A stretch of 5,832 bases of DNA from NCBI GenBank assembly GCA_045592225.1, contig JAZNUH010000110.1, positions 1 through 5,832 of the forward strand, written 5' to 3'. Position numbers and translations under genes: made by a program. The stretch is from JAZNUH01 sp045592225. Its GTDB lineage: Bacteria > Bacillota > Clostridia > UMGS1883 > UMGS1540. The stretch's first letter is position 1. Each line of letters starts with the position of its first letter. The notes under the pieces are model-generated. The model was not told where the DNA came from, did not search any database, and saw only the letters and a list, made by a program, of their open reading frames with translations. This document shows, in pieces, positions 1 through 5,053 of the stretch.

Positions 1-5
1 TACGA

Positions 6-1016
6 ATGTATGTAATTAACACCGGAGCAAAATCCTTGCAGTCAGGCGTGGTATTGTTATTTATACTGGGTTTTCTGACCGCACCTGCATTTTATACTCC
101 CTTTCCGGCTATCACCTGTCCGTCTGCCATACTTTCTGTCACCGACAGTACAAGCTTTCCTTCTCCTCTGGAAATTGCATCAACCATTCTACCCATTTAC
201 GATACTTCTTTTACAAATGCAAAGCCACAAAATACACCTGTACCCGAAAACACATCCGAAAAATTTACCGTTACAACCGCACCTGCCGAAAGGTACACCC
301 CATCACAGGGAATTTATGTACAAAATGACACCTCATATTCATTTGATATAGATACTCTTTTGTCAACCCCTGTACGTTTTACCAAAGACCGTTCCGTTCT
401 AATATACCACACGCACACCTCCGAGGCATACACCCCTTCGGAAAAATATGCATACACACCGAGCGACCCTTACAGGAGCGAGGACCCGAATTACAACATG
501 GTGAACATCGGGAAAGAAATTGCAGATGCTTTGCGTCAAAAGGGCATAAATGTAATTCACGACACCACCTGTCACGATTATCCGTCATACAGCGGTTCTT
601 ATGACCGTTCGCTTGCCACCATCCAAAAAAACATAGCAGCCAATCCCTCAATTGCACTTGTTTTGGATATACACCGCGATGCTATTGCCGACAGTGACGG
701 CAAATACCTTAAAACCCACATGCCCGAAAGCAAAACTCCCTGTGCACAGGCACTTATTGTTGTGGGTACGGATAACGGCGGTCTGCAGCATCCCGACTGG
801 ATACATAATTTAAAGCTTGGTCTTAATCTTCAGCAGATTATGAATGACGCATACCCATCCCTTGCCCGTCCGCTGCACCTGCGTACAGAACGCTTTAACG
901 GACACGCATCTCACGGCGCGCTCCTTCTTGAGATAGGCTCAAACGGAAACTCAACCGAAGAGGCGCTAAACTGTGCACGACTTGTTGCCGATTGTATTTC
1001 GCGTTTATTTGAATAG
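6..1016 (+). CDS. spoIIP: SpoIIP-family sporulation peptidoglycan amidase/endopeptidase (5' end at window edge)
   Basis: Stage II sporulation protein P is a membrane-anchored zinc-type hydrolase that cuts peptide stems from glycan strands and cross-links. With SpoIID and SpoIIM it drives the mother-cell membrane around the forespore during engulfment. Seen here: one hydrophobic anchor at about residues 14-32, a low-complexity Thr/Pro/Ser-rich linker to about residue 105, then the hydrolase domain. Family motifs are YHTHTSEAY (134-142; His135, His137, Glu140), LDIHRDA (220-226; His223) and LLLEIGSNGN near the end (Glu309). Those His/Glu positions are the expected metal-binding and catalytic set. 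The ATG at 6 is the first in-frame start, but only five bases precede it, no ribosome site can be seen and the frame is open to the edge, so the true start could lie outside. The gene is convergent with the XRE gene. In relatives it is under mother-cell sigma control; no promoter is visible here. Confidence 0.9.
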   Translation: MYVINTGAKSLQSGVVLLFILGFLTAPAFYTPFPAITCPSAILSVTDSTSFPSPLEIASTILPIYDTSFTNAKPQNTPVPENTSEKFTVTTAPAERYTPSQGIYVQNDTSYSFDIDTLLSTPVRFTKDRSVLIYHTHTSEAYTPSEKYAYTPSDPYRSEDPNYNMVNIGKEIADALRQKGINVIHDTTCHDYPSYSGSYDRSLATIQKNIAANPSIALVLDIHRDAIADSDGKYLKTHMPESKTPCAQALIVVGTDNGGLQHPDWIHNLKLGLNLQQIMNDAYPSLARPLHLRTERFNGHASHGALLLEIGSNGNSTEEALNCARLVADCISRLFE

Positions 1017-1640
1017 CTAAAAGCTTATGGCACAAGCCATAACCTTGCCTATAATCTCATAGCTTTCATCCGAAACCTTGTATGTAATGGCCGGTATTTT
1101 GCGACCCATAGGGTCTGCAAACAGATGTATTGTGTCACCACGACGTGCAAATCTTCGTATAAGTATTTTGCCCTCGTGTCTTACGACAACTATGTCATTA
1201 TCCGATGCCGTGTTCTGTACCTTTATAACTACGATATCATCCTCCTGAATTCTGGAGTTTTTCATATCATTGGTTTCAACACGCATTGCTAGACGCCTGT
1301 CACGGTTATTGTAAAGTGCCACTTTTATTCTGCCCACGGCACGTTCCTCATGCAACTCGCCTTCGCAAAAATCAGACTCCTTATAAACATAAGTTTCTTC
1401 AAAAAAATCGGACAAAGAGACGGCCGTAGAGCCGTCTATCTGTCCCGATAAATATTCTACCGATATATCAAAATAATCGGCTACCTTCTTCATAAACTCT
1501 TCACTGGCTTCGGTATAGCCGGCTTCAACATTAATTACAGTATTTTCACTTTCGCCTATTTCTTTTGCAAACTGTGCCCTGCTTACTCCCTTGATTTTAC
1601 GGAGCTTTTGCAAGGATACACTAACAACACTTAAACCCAT
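1017..1640 (-). CDS. XRE-family transcriptional regulator with S24/LexA-like C-terminal domain, catalytic dyad apparently lost
   Basis: A probable DNA-binding repressor. In 209-residue numbering (from the ATG at 1646), an XRE/Cro-CI helix-turn-helix spans about 11-68, with turn and recognition helix around GESENTVINVEAG. A linker follows, then a LexA/CI-like peptidase S24 fold at about 103-209. Aligning by eye with LexA (RVSGMSM against RVETNDM; VTVKRL against ILIRRF) puts Asp127 at the catalytic Ser and Arg164 at the catalytic Lys. The Ala-Gly cleavage site also appears replaced (Val109-Ala110). If this is right, the domain is a dimerisation or sensing module, not a self-cleaving one. Start choice: AAAGGAAG (1654-1647) abuts the ATG at 1646 but lies 6 nt before the ATG at 1640, so 1640 is preferred (207 aa). 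It is last in the mazEF run, 21 nt after the exported-protein gene, and its stop directly abuts the spoIIP stop. The target genes are unknown; autoregulation is plausible but not shown. Confidence 0.85.
   Translation of the reverse strand: MGLSVVSVSLQKLRKIKGVSRAQFAKEIGESENTVINVEAGYTEASEEFMKKVADYFDISVEYLSGQIDGSTAVSLSDFFEETYVYKESDFCEGELHEERAVGRIKVALYNNRDRRLAMRVETNDMKNSRIQEDDIVVIKVQNTASDNDIVVVRHEGKILIRRFARRGDTIHLFADPMGRKIPAITYKVSDESYEIIGKVMACAISF
1019..1046 (-). terminator. Hairpin at the 3' end of the XRE coding sequence, possible weak terminator
   Basis: A perfect 7-bp inverted repeat TTATGGC/GCCATAA (1025-1031 and 1036-1042) has a 4-nt loop. On the - strand three more pairs extend it beyond one G/G mismatch, and it is followed by TTTT at 1022-1019, partly inside the arm. 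It sits in the last codons of the XRE gene and its T run reaches the stop codon. It is the only terminator-like structure where the two convergent genes meet. The + strand lacks a T run after the stem, so it looks poor as a terminator for spoIIP. Function is inferred. Confidence 0.4.
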
Positions 1641-1646
1641 TTTCAT

Positions 1647-1654
1647 CTTCCTTT
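1647..1654 (-). promoter_or_regulatory. Ribosome binding site deciding the XRE start
   Basis: AAAGGAAG on the - strand. It leaves no spacing to the ATG at 1646 but 6 nt to the in-frame ATG at 1640, which favours the second ATG. Confidence 0.65.
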
Positions 1655-1661
1655 GTATATT

Positions 1662-2078
1662 TTACTGAATTTCATATTTGCCTTTAATCATAATAATCAT
1701 GTCGGTGTTTGCCACCATTCCTCTTCCGTCACTCAGCGGGACAATAAGATGATGATTTGACGGCGCAACACTTCCGTTTGCAAGGTCAGTACCGCTTGTT
1801 ACATCGCATATTCCGCCCTTGGAGGTTGCCATAATTTTACCCGAACCCATTCGGATAATAAACTCACAGCCCGCGTCACAAACAAGCATATCACCCTTTG
1901 AAAGGTTGACTATTGCATACTTCTCTCCCGCGCCTGCCATAGCCTCCACCTGCGGCATAAGCACATTGTCCACATATCCTTTTGTAATAAGGCTGTCACT
2001 GTTGCTGTCTGCCGCAATAAAAAATGTCGCCGCCAGAACAACTCCTGCCAGTATTACCCCAAACTTAATCTTTCGCAT
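1662..2078 (-). CDS. Small exported or membrane-anchored protein of unknown function (clostridial conserved family)
   Basis: I cannot assign a function. The protein is 138 aa: a short positive N-terminus (MRKIK), one hydrophobic segment (about 6-22) that could be a signal peptide or uncleaved anchor, then a compact extracytoplasmic domain. The segment around LITKGYVDNVLMPQVEA (30-46), the KGD turn (61-63), the Gly-rich SKGGICDVTSG stretch (86-96), SNHHLIVPLSDGRG (107-120) and the closing IKGKYEI resemble small exported proteins of unknown role that I recall from Clostridia; this is recall, not a search. The body looks all-beta. It has three cysteines (67, 71, 91). Start choice: GAGAGGG (2092-2086) lies 7 nt before the ATG at 2078; a longer reading from 2132 would overlap mazF and has no good ribosome site. 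It begins 13 nt after mazF and is followed 21 nt later by the XRE gene, so co-transcription is likely. Confidence 0.75.
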   Translation of the reverse strand: MRKIKFGVILAGVVLAATFFIAADSNSDSLITKGYVDNVLMPQVEAMAGAGEKYAIVNLSKGDMLVCDAGCEFIIRMGSGKIMATSKGGICDVTSGTDLANGSVAPSNHHLIVPLSDGRGMVANTDMIIMIKGKYEIQ

Positions 2079-2085
2079 AAATAAA

Positions 2086-2092
2086 CCCTCTC
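2086..2092 (-). promoter_or_regulatory. Ribosome binding site of the exported-protein gene, touching the mazF stop
   Basis: GAGAGGG on the - strand, 7 nt before the ATG at 2078. Its first G is the last base of the mazF TAG stop (2094-2092), so ribosomes ending on mazF sit on this site. That suggests translational coupling and decides the start against the upstream in-frame option. Confidence 0.7.
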
Positions 2093-2442
2093 TAACTTTC
2101 GTAAATTCCAAAGCTGATGCCAATAGCATCATTTACTCTTTCCATAAGCTCATCATCCAGATGTCCGATTTTTTCTTTAAGTCTTCGCTTATCAATTGTT
2201 CGTACCTGCTCGAGCAGTATTACCGAATCCTTCTGAAGTCCGTAATCCACGGCTTCAATTTCAATGTGTGTAGGCATCTTCGCCTTGTTTATCTGACTTG
2301 TAATTGCAGCAGCGATAATAGTAGGACTGTATTTGTTGCCCACATCGTTCTGGACCACTAAAACAGGCCTTACCCCGCCCTGCTCCGAGCCTACAACCGG
2401 ACTTAAATCCGCGTAGTAGATATCGCCTCGTCTTACATTCAC
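2092..2442 (-). CDS. mazF: MazF/EndoA (PemK-family) mRNA interferase toxin
   Basis: A ribosome-independent endoribonuclease that cuts single-stranded mRNA at a short sequence (UACAU for the Bacillus subtilis homologue) and is held inactive by MazE. The chain is nearly collinear with B. subtilis MazF: RRGDIYYADLSPVVGSEQGG, then VRPVLVVQND, AAITSQ, PTHIEI, KDSVILLEQVRTIDK and HLDDELM. The residues matching catalytic Arg25 and Thr48 of the Bacillus enzyme are kept (Arg25 of VRPV and Thr48 of AAIT when counted from the chosen start). Start choice: GTG at 2442 gives MNVRRGD and 116 aa, equal to the Bacillus protein, with GGAG (2456-2453) 10 nt upstream. A GTG at 2451 has that GGAG only 1 nt away. 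With the 2442 start, one base separates it from the mazE stop, so the pair is coupled. The toxin looks intact. Confidence 0.95.
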   Translation of the reverse strand: MNVRRGDIYYADLSPVVGSEQGGVRPVLVVQNDVGNKYSPTIIAAAITSQINKAKMPTHIEIEAVDYGLQKDSVILLEQVRTIDKRRLKEKIGHLDDELMERVNDAIGISFGIYES

Positions 2443-2443
2443 A

Positions 2444-2719
2444 TTACTCACACTCCGCTAATTTTTCCTCATAACTTTGGTTTTGCATACAATCTGCCGC
2501 AAAACACATTTCTGCAATTTCCAGATTAATTTCTCCCATACGGGCATAACCTTCTTTAAGCTGCCTCTGTATTTCTTCGCGTTTTTTCTCTTTAATATAA
2601 AGTTGTAATGCTTCCCTCACCAAACTGCTTCTGCGAACACCTTCTTTTTTTACAAGTGCATCCACCTCGTCAAGCAGCGTATCGGGCAGGCAAACCAGAA
2701 TTTTTTTCTGTTCGGACAA
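2444..2719 (-). CDS. mazE: MazE/EndoAI-type ribbon-helix-helix antitoxin
   Basis: The antitoxin partner of MazF. An N-terminal ribbon-helix-helix (strand KKILVCLPDTLLDEV, then helices through RRSSLVREALQLYIKEKK) dimerises and may bind its own promoter. The C-terminal tail, with GYARMGEINLEIAE, matches the GYMEMAKINLNIS region of B. subtilis EndoAI, which wraps over and blocks MazF. About 91 aa, normal for the family. There is no in-frame ATG near the start. TTG at 2719 (giving MSEQKK) is preferred because GGGGGA (2734-2729) lies 9 nt upstream; TTG at 2728 abuts that site. The stop (2446-2444) is one base before the mazF start. A strong-looking promoter lies about 100 nt upstream with a sizeable leader. 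It heads the four-gene run and may autoregulate it. Confidence 0.92.
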   Translation of the reverse strand: MSEQKKILVCLPDTLLDEVDALVKKEGVRRSSLVREALQLYIKEKKREEIQRQLKEGYARMGEINLEIAEMCFAADCMQNQSYEEKLAECE

Positions 2720-2728
2720 AACGACCAA

Positions 2729-2734
2729 TCCCCC
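2729..2734 (-). promoter_or_regulatory. Ribosome binding site of mazE
   Basis: GGGGGA on the - strand, directly next to a TTG at 2728 but 9 nt before the in-frame TTG at 2719. The spacing favours the 2719 start. An out-of-frame ATG overlaps it at 2736-2734. Confidence 0.5.
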
Positions 2735-2780
2735 ATTCGTATATTTTTGGGAAGTTTCAGCAGATGGGACTTTGACAAGG

Positions 2781-2794
2781 AATATCCTGATATT
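2781..2794. repeat. Short palindrome in the mazE leader
   Basis: A 6-bp perfect inverted repeat AATATC/GATATT with a 2-bp centre, followed on the + strand by seven A (2795-2801). It lies in the predicted mazE 5' leader, about 20-35 nt downstream of the expected transcription start. It could be an operator half-site pair for MazE or the XRE protein. Its AT-rich content makes a chance match possible. Confidence 0.3.
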
Positions 2795-2822
2795 AAAAAA
2801 ACTATATACTACTTATACAAAT

Positions 2823-2852
2823 ATTATAATATCTTTATCCCCTTGCAGTCAA
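2823..2852 (-). promoter_or_regulatory. Sigma-A-type promoter of the mazEF run
   Basis: On the - strand, -35 TTGACT (2852-2847), 18-bp spacer, -10 TATAAT (2828-2823). Transcription would start near 2816, giving a leader of roughly 97 nt before the mazE TTG at 2719. The -10 sits in a perfect 12-bp palindrome, ATATTATAATAT (2821-2832). Confidence 0.7.
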
Positions 2853-2879
2853 ATGTATTTTCTGCCATCCGTCCGCCGT

Positions 2880-2938
2880 TTTGTATGTAGGCCTGCAACT
2901 GTATTTTGCACAATTTAACAAAAGTCCATACATACAAA
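2880..2938. repeat. Nested inverted repeat between nnr and mazE
   Basis: The outer arms are TTTGTATGTA (2880-2889) and TACATACAAA (2929-2938), a perfect 10-bp match. Inside them TTTTG (2904-2908) pairs with CAAAA (2919-2923) around a 10-nt loop. In RNA this would give a long stem with an internal hairpin. No T run follows on the - strand, so it is not a classical intrinsic terminator for nnr, although it is the main structure downstream of nnr. Role unknown: 3'-end processing or stability element, remnant of a small repeat, or chance in AT-rich DNA. Confidence 0.45.
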
Positions 2939-2957
2939 TGGTATTTTTTCTATTTTT

Positions 2958-4436
2958 TTATAAACTTAATATCGCTCTGGATATACACTTTATTATTTCA
3001 GCAGGAATAACAGCATACTCTCCCGACAGTTTTTCTGCAAGCTCTCCTGCCACTGCATGAAGGTATACTCCGGCACATGCTGCAACAGACGGACATGTGC
3101 CCTTGGCGGCTATACCGGCAATAAGTCCTGCAAGTATGTCCCCGCTGCCGCCCTTTGCCATTGCCGGAGTACCTCTGTTATTAATATATGTCTGCCCCTC
3201 CGGTGTGGCTACAACAGTATTTGCGCCTTTAAGCACAACTACTGCTCCGCTTCGCGCCGCAAAATCCTGCGCAATATTCAGCTTATCCTTTACTATTTCC
3301 TTTGATGATATGCCTGTAAGACGTGACATTTCACCAATATGCGGAGTAATTATAACATCGGCCTTTGTATTTTTAAGTTCATCTGCGCCCTTTAAAACGT
3401 TAAGACCGTCAGCATCTATCACAAGTGTTTTTTTGCACTCATCAAGTGCCTTGAGAACATATTTGCGTGTTTCATCGCTTGTTCCCATTCCGTTTCCAAT
3501 CAAAAGTGCATCTGCTATAGTAAAATCAACGTTTTCATTTATGGGTTTACACATTGCCCCCGTAATCTTATTCATAACAATGTCCACTATATTTTCAGGA
3601 ACAATGCAGGTTACAAGACCTGCACCGCTTCGTTCGGCTGCGCTTGCTGCCATACACACAGCACCTGCCATACCTGTACTGCCTCCTGCAACATATACTC
3701 TGCCCATATTCCCTTTATGCGCACATCTGCTTTTGGGTGGAAAAGCTACCTTGACAATCTCGTTAGTTATAACCTGCGTATTAATCCCCTTCACTTTGGG
3801 CAGGTTCTGCGGAATTGATATATCTGCAACTGTTACTCTGCCTACATAGTCTGCAGACAAATCCGACACAAGACCGGTTTTATAAAAGGCAAAGGTAACC
3901 GTTTCTTGTGCCTTTACTGCAACGCCGCACACTTCCCCGTTGTCTCCGTTTATGCCCGATGGAATATCAACCGAAACTACCGTCGAACCGCTATTATTAA
4001 TATAACTTATTGCATCCGCATAGTCACCCTCCACCTTGCCCCTTATACCTGTTCCAAGCAGGGCATCAATAATGAGGTCGTACTTTTCACCTTCAAACTG
4101 TGAAAATGGTGTAATATGCACGCCCATATTTTTTATAGCTTCAAGGTTGACTTTTGCGTCTCCCTTTATGTCTGCATCACTGCACAGCATAACCACATTT
4201 ACACTCTTGCCTTTATTCACAAGATGTCTGGCAACAGCAAAACCATCGCCCCCGTTCTGACCCTTGCCACACATAACAAGAACACTGTCGGGCGAATATT
4301 CCATAACCTTATTCACAACACTTATGGCCGCATTTTCCATAAGCACAATACCGGGAATGCCTATATTTATTGCAGCGGCATCAATGCGGCGCATCTGCTC
4401 ACAGCTTACCGCCTTCATACAGTTATATGCTTTCAT
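2958..4436 (-). CDS. nnr: Bifunctional NAD(P)HX epimerase / ADP-dependent NAD(P)HX dehydratase
   Basis: A cytosolic metabolite-repair enzyme that restores hydrated NADH and NADPH. The N-terminal YjeF-type epimerase interconverts R- and S-forms; the C-terminal ribokinase-like domain dehydrates S-NAD(P)HX with ADP. In 492-aa numbering the epimerase spans about 1-220: VSCEQMRRID start motif, GKGQNGGDG loop (57-65, Gln60 where Asn is commoner), IIDALLGTG (122-130) and VDIPSG (156-161). The dehydratase spans about 225-492: HKGNMGRVYVAGGS (240-253), IDADGLN (340-346), ITPHIGEMSRL (363-373) and GGSGDILAG (429-437) with probable catalytic Asp433. Full length for the fused form. ATG at 4436 is chosen because AAGGTGA (4449-4443) lies 6 nt upstream; a TTG one codon earlier is less likely. 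It overlaps the preceding membrane-protein gene by 14 nt, implying coupled translation from the promoter at 5007-4979. Confidence 0.96.
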   Translation of the reverse strand: MKAYNCMKAVSCEQMRRIDAAAINIGIPGIVLMENAAISVVNKVMEYSPDSVLVMCGKGQNGGDGFAVARHLVNKGKSVNVVMLCSDADIKGDAKVNLEAIKNMGVHITPFSQFEGEKYDLIIDALLGTGIRGKVEGDYADAISYINNSGSTVVSVDIPSGINGDNGEVCGVAVKAQETVTFAFYKTGLVSDLSADYVGRVTVADISIPQNLPKVKGINTQVITNEIVKVAFPPKSRCAHKGNMGRVYVAGGSTGMAGAVCMAASAAERSGAGLVTCIVPENIVDIVMNKITGAMCKPINENVDFTIADALLIGNGMGTSDETRKYVLKALDECKKTLVIDADGLNVLKGADELKNTKADVIITPHIGEMSRLTGISSKEIVKDKLNIAQDFAARSGAVVVLKGANTVVATPEGQTYINNRGTPAMAKGGSGDILAGLIAGIAAKGTCPSVAACAGVYLHAVAGELAEKLSGEYAVIPAEIIKCISRAILSL

Positions 4437-4947
4437 CAATTATCACCTTGTCGGGAATATATTTTTTTATACCGCGCAGCATAGCCTCTGTAGGCTCAAA
4501 CATAAGGCAGGTTTTAATGCCATTTTGTTCATACGCAGCAAAGTAACAGTTCTGACTCATTTTATTGCCTGCATAATCCAAAACCTTGTACATACTGTAT
4601 TCTGACATATAATCGCCCTCATTTACAGGTGCCACTATCTCAAACTTTTTACAGTCCACGCTTACCAATCTTTTTCTCTTGCGCTTTGCTGTGATGCAAT
4701 CCACATCAAGTTCACTGCCTGTAAGCGCATATTCATATTCGGTATTAAGTGCAGTTACAAAATAATACACACCATATATGGTTAAAACCTGGATAAGTGC
4801 CGACGCAAAGGGAAAACCTATCATATTTCCAATCACAGGAGCGACAAAAAATATTATAGCAATCGCCGCCAATATAATACCTGCAGTATACATTCCTTCC
4901 TTTGCAGTTTTTGTTTTTTTCACAATGTGTTCGTAAAAACCTTCCAT
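4423..4947 (-). CDS. Small two-helix membrane protein, unknown function (resembles clostridial DUF6106)
   Basis: Function unknown. The 174-aa protein has a short amphipathic start (MEGFYEHIVKKTKTAKEG), two adjacent hydrophobic helices (about 20-40 and 45-67) and a cytoplasmic C-terminal domain of about 105 residues. That domain opens with EYEYALTGSELDVD (71-84), has a basic run KRKRKR at about 88-93, and continues with predicted strands (KFEIVAPVNE, CYFAAYE, IKTCLMFEP) and a closing helix. The layout recalls small bacterial PH-like membrane proteins, and from memory the sequence fits DUF6106; neither was checked by search. ATG at 4947 is preferred: AAAGGAGA (4962-4955) lies 7 nt before it, and any longer reading runs through the promoter. 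It is the first gene of a two-gene unit with nnr (14-nt overlap). Whether it has a role in NAD(P)HX repair is unknown. Confidence 0.85.
   Translation of the reverse strand: MEGFYEHIVKKTKTAKEGMYTAGIILAAIAIIFFVAPVIGNMIGFPFASALIQVLTIYGVYYFVTALNTEYEYALTGSELDVDCITAKRKRKRLVSVDCKKFEIVAPVNEGDYMSEYSMYKVLDYAGNKMSQNCYFAAYEQNGIKTCLMFEPTEAMLRGIKKYIPDKVIIDESI
4443..4449 (-). promoter_or_regulatory. Ribosome binding site of nnr, inside the upstream gene
   Basis: AAGGTGA on the - strand, 6 nt before the ATG at 4436. It lies within the last codons of the upstream membrane-protein gene, so translation of the two is probably linked. It decides the start in favour of 4436. Confidence 0.75.
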
Positions 4948-4954
4948 TTCTATA

Positions 4955-4962
4955 TCTCCTTT
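4955..4962 (-). promoter_or_regulatory. Ribosome binding site of the membrane-protein gene
   Basis: AAAGGAGA on the - strand, close to the ideal AGGAGG core and 7 nt before the ATG at 4947. It fixes that ATG as the start. Confidence 0.8.
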
Positions 4963-4978
4963 TATATCTGATAGTGAT

Positions 4979-5007
4979 ATTATAATATAAAACGCCGCTG
5001 TTTTCAA
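4979..5007 (-). promoter_or_regulatory. Near-consensus sigma-A-type promoter for the membrane protein-nnr unit
   Basis: On the - strand, -35 TTGAAA (5007-5002), exactly 17 bp of spacer, -10 TATAAT (4984-4979). Transcription would begin near 4972, giving a leader of about 25 nt that carries the AAAGGAGA ribosome site. The -10 lies in the 12-bp palindrome ATATTATAATAT (4977-4988), the same 12 bases as at the mazE promoter. Confidence 0.8.
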
Positions 5008-5018
5008 TATTTTGAGAC

Positions 5019-5045
5019 AAAAAAACCACTCATAAGAGTGGTTTT
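5019..5045 (-). terminator. Intrinsic terminator of the SDR gene
   Basis: A perfect 10-bp stem (5045-5036 with 5031-5022), GAGTGG core, 4-nt loop, then a T run on the - strand (5025-5019, seven T, the first four within the stem's 3' arm). It starts 9 nt after the SDR stop and ends about 11 nt before the next promoter's -35, insulating the two units. The + strand has only TTTT, all within the arm, so it is mainly a - strand terminator. Confidence 0.88.
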
Positions 5046-5053
5046 AAAATATG

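Larger units (their letters stand above)
2720..2957. other. Spacer between nnr and mazE
   Basis: About 240 bp without a gene. Right to left it holds an A-rich stretch just after the nnr stop (on the mRNA strand), the nested inverted repeat, the mazE promoter, an AT-rich leader with the short palindrome, and the mazE ribosome site. I find no convincing nnr terminator and no recognisable riboswitch or small RNA. In many Firmicutes alanine racemase (alr) lies just before mazE; no trace of it is seen here. Confidence 0.6.

Noticed and set aside
2079..2132. Longer start for the exported protein at 2132
   Set aside because: It would overlap the end of mazF by about 40 nt, bury the signal-like segment behind extra residues and lacks a ribosome site; the ATG at 2078 has a good one.
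2650..2736. Out-of-frame ATG at 2736 opening a 28-codon - strand reading frame over the mazE start
   Set aside because: No ribosome site precedes it and the peptide has no recognisable feature; a leader peptide role is not supported.
2772..2777. TTGACA on the + strand, a possible -35 of a divergent promoter
   Set aside because: No acceptable -10 lies 16-19 bp downstream, and no + strand gene follows.
2795..2801. Seven-T run in the mazE leader as an attenuator or terminator
   Set aside because: No stable stem precedes the T run on the - strand; only a weak TATA repeat is there.
2925..2940. Small CCAT/ATGG hairpin as an nnr terminator
   Set aside because: Only four pairs with an 8-nt loop and no strong T run after it; too weak to call.
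3097..3849. Long + strand open frame opposite nnr (also 4116-4484 and 1819-2361)
   Set aside because: These are antisense shadows of confidently identified genes. The predicted proteins show no family motif and I see no ribosome site.
4948..5007. Longer N-terminus of the membrane protein from a TTG at 5007
   Set aside because: The TTG is part of the -35 element, and the extension would be encoded by the promoter and leader. AAAGGAGA points to the ATG at 4947.
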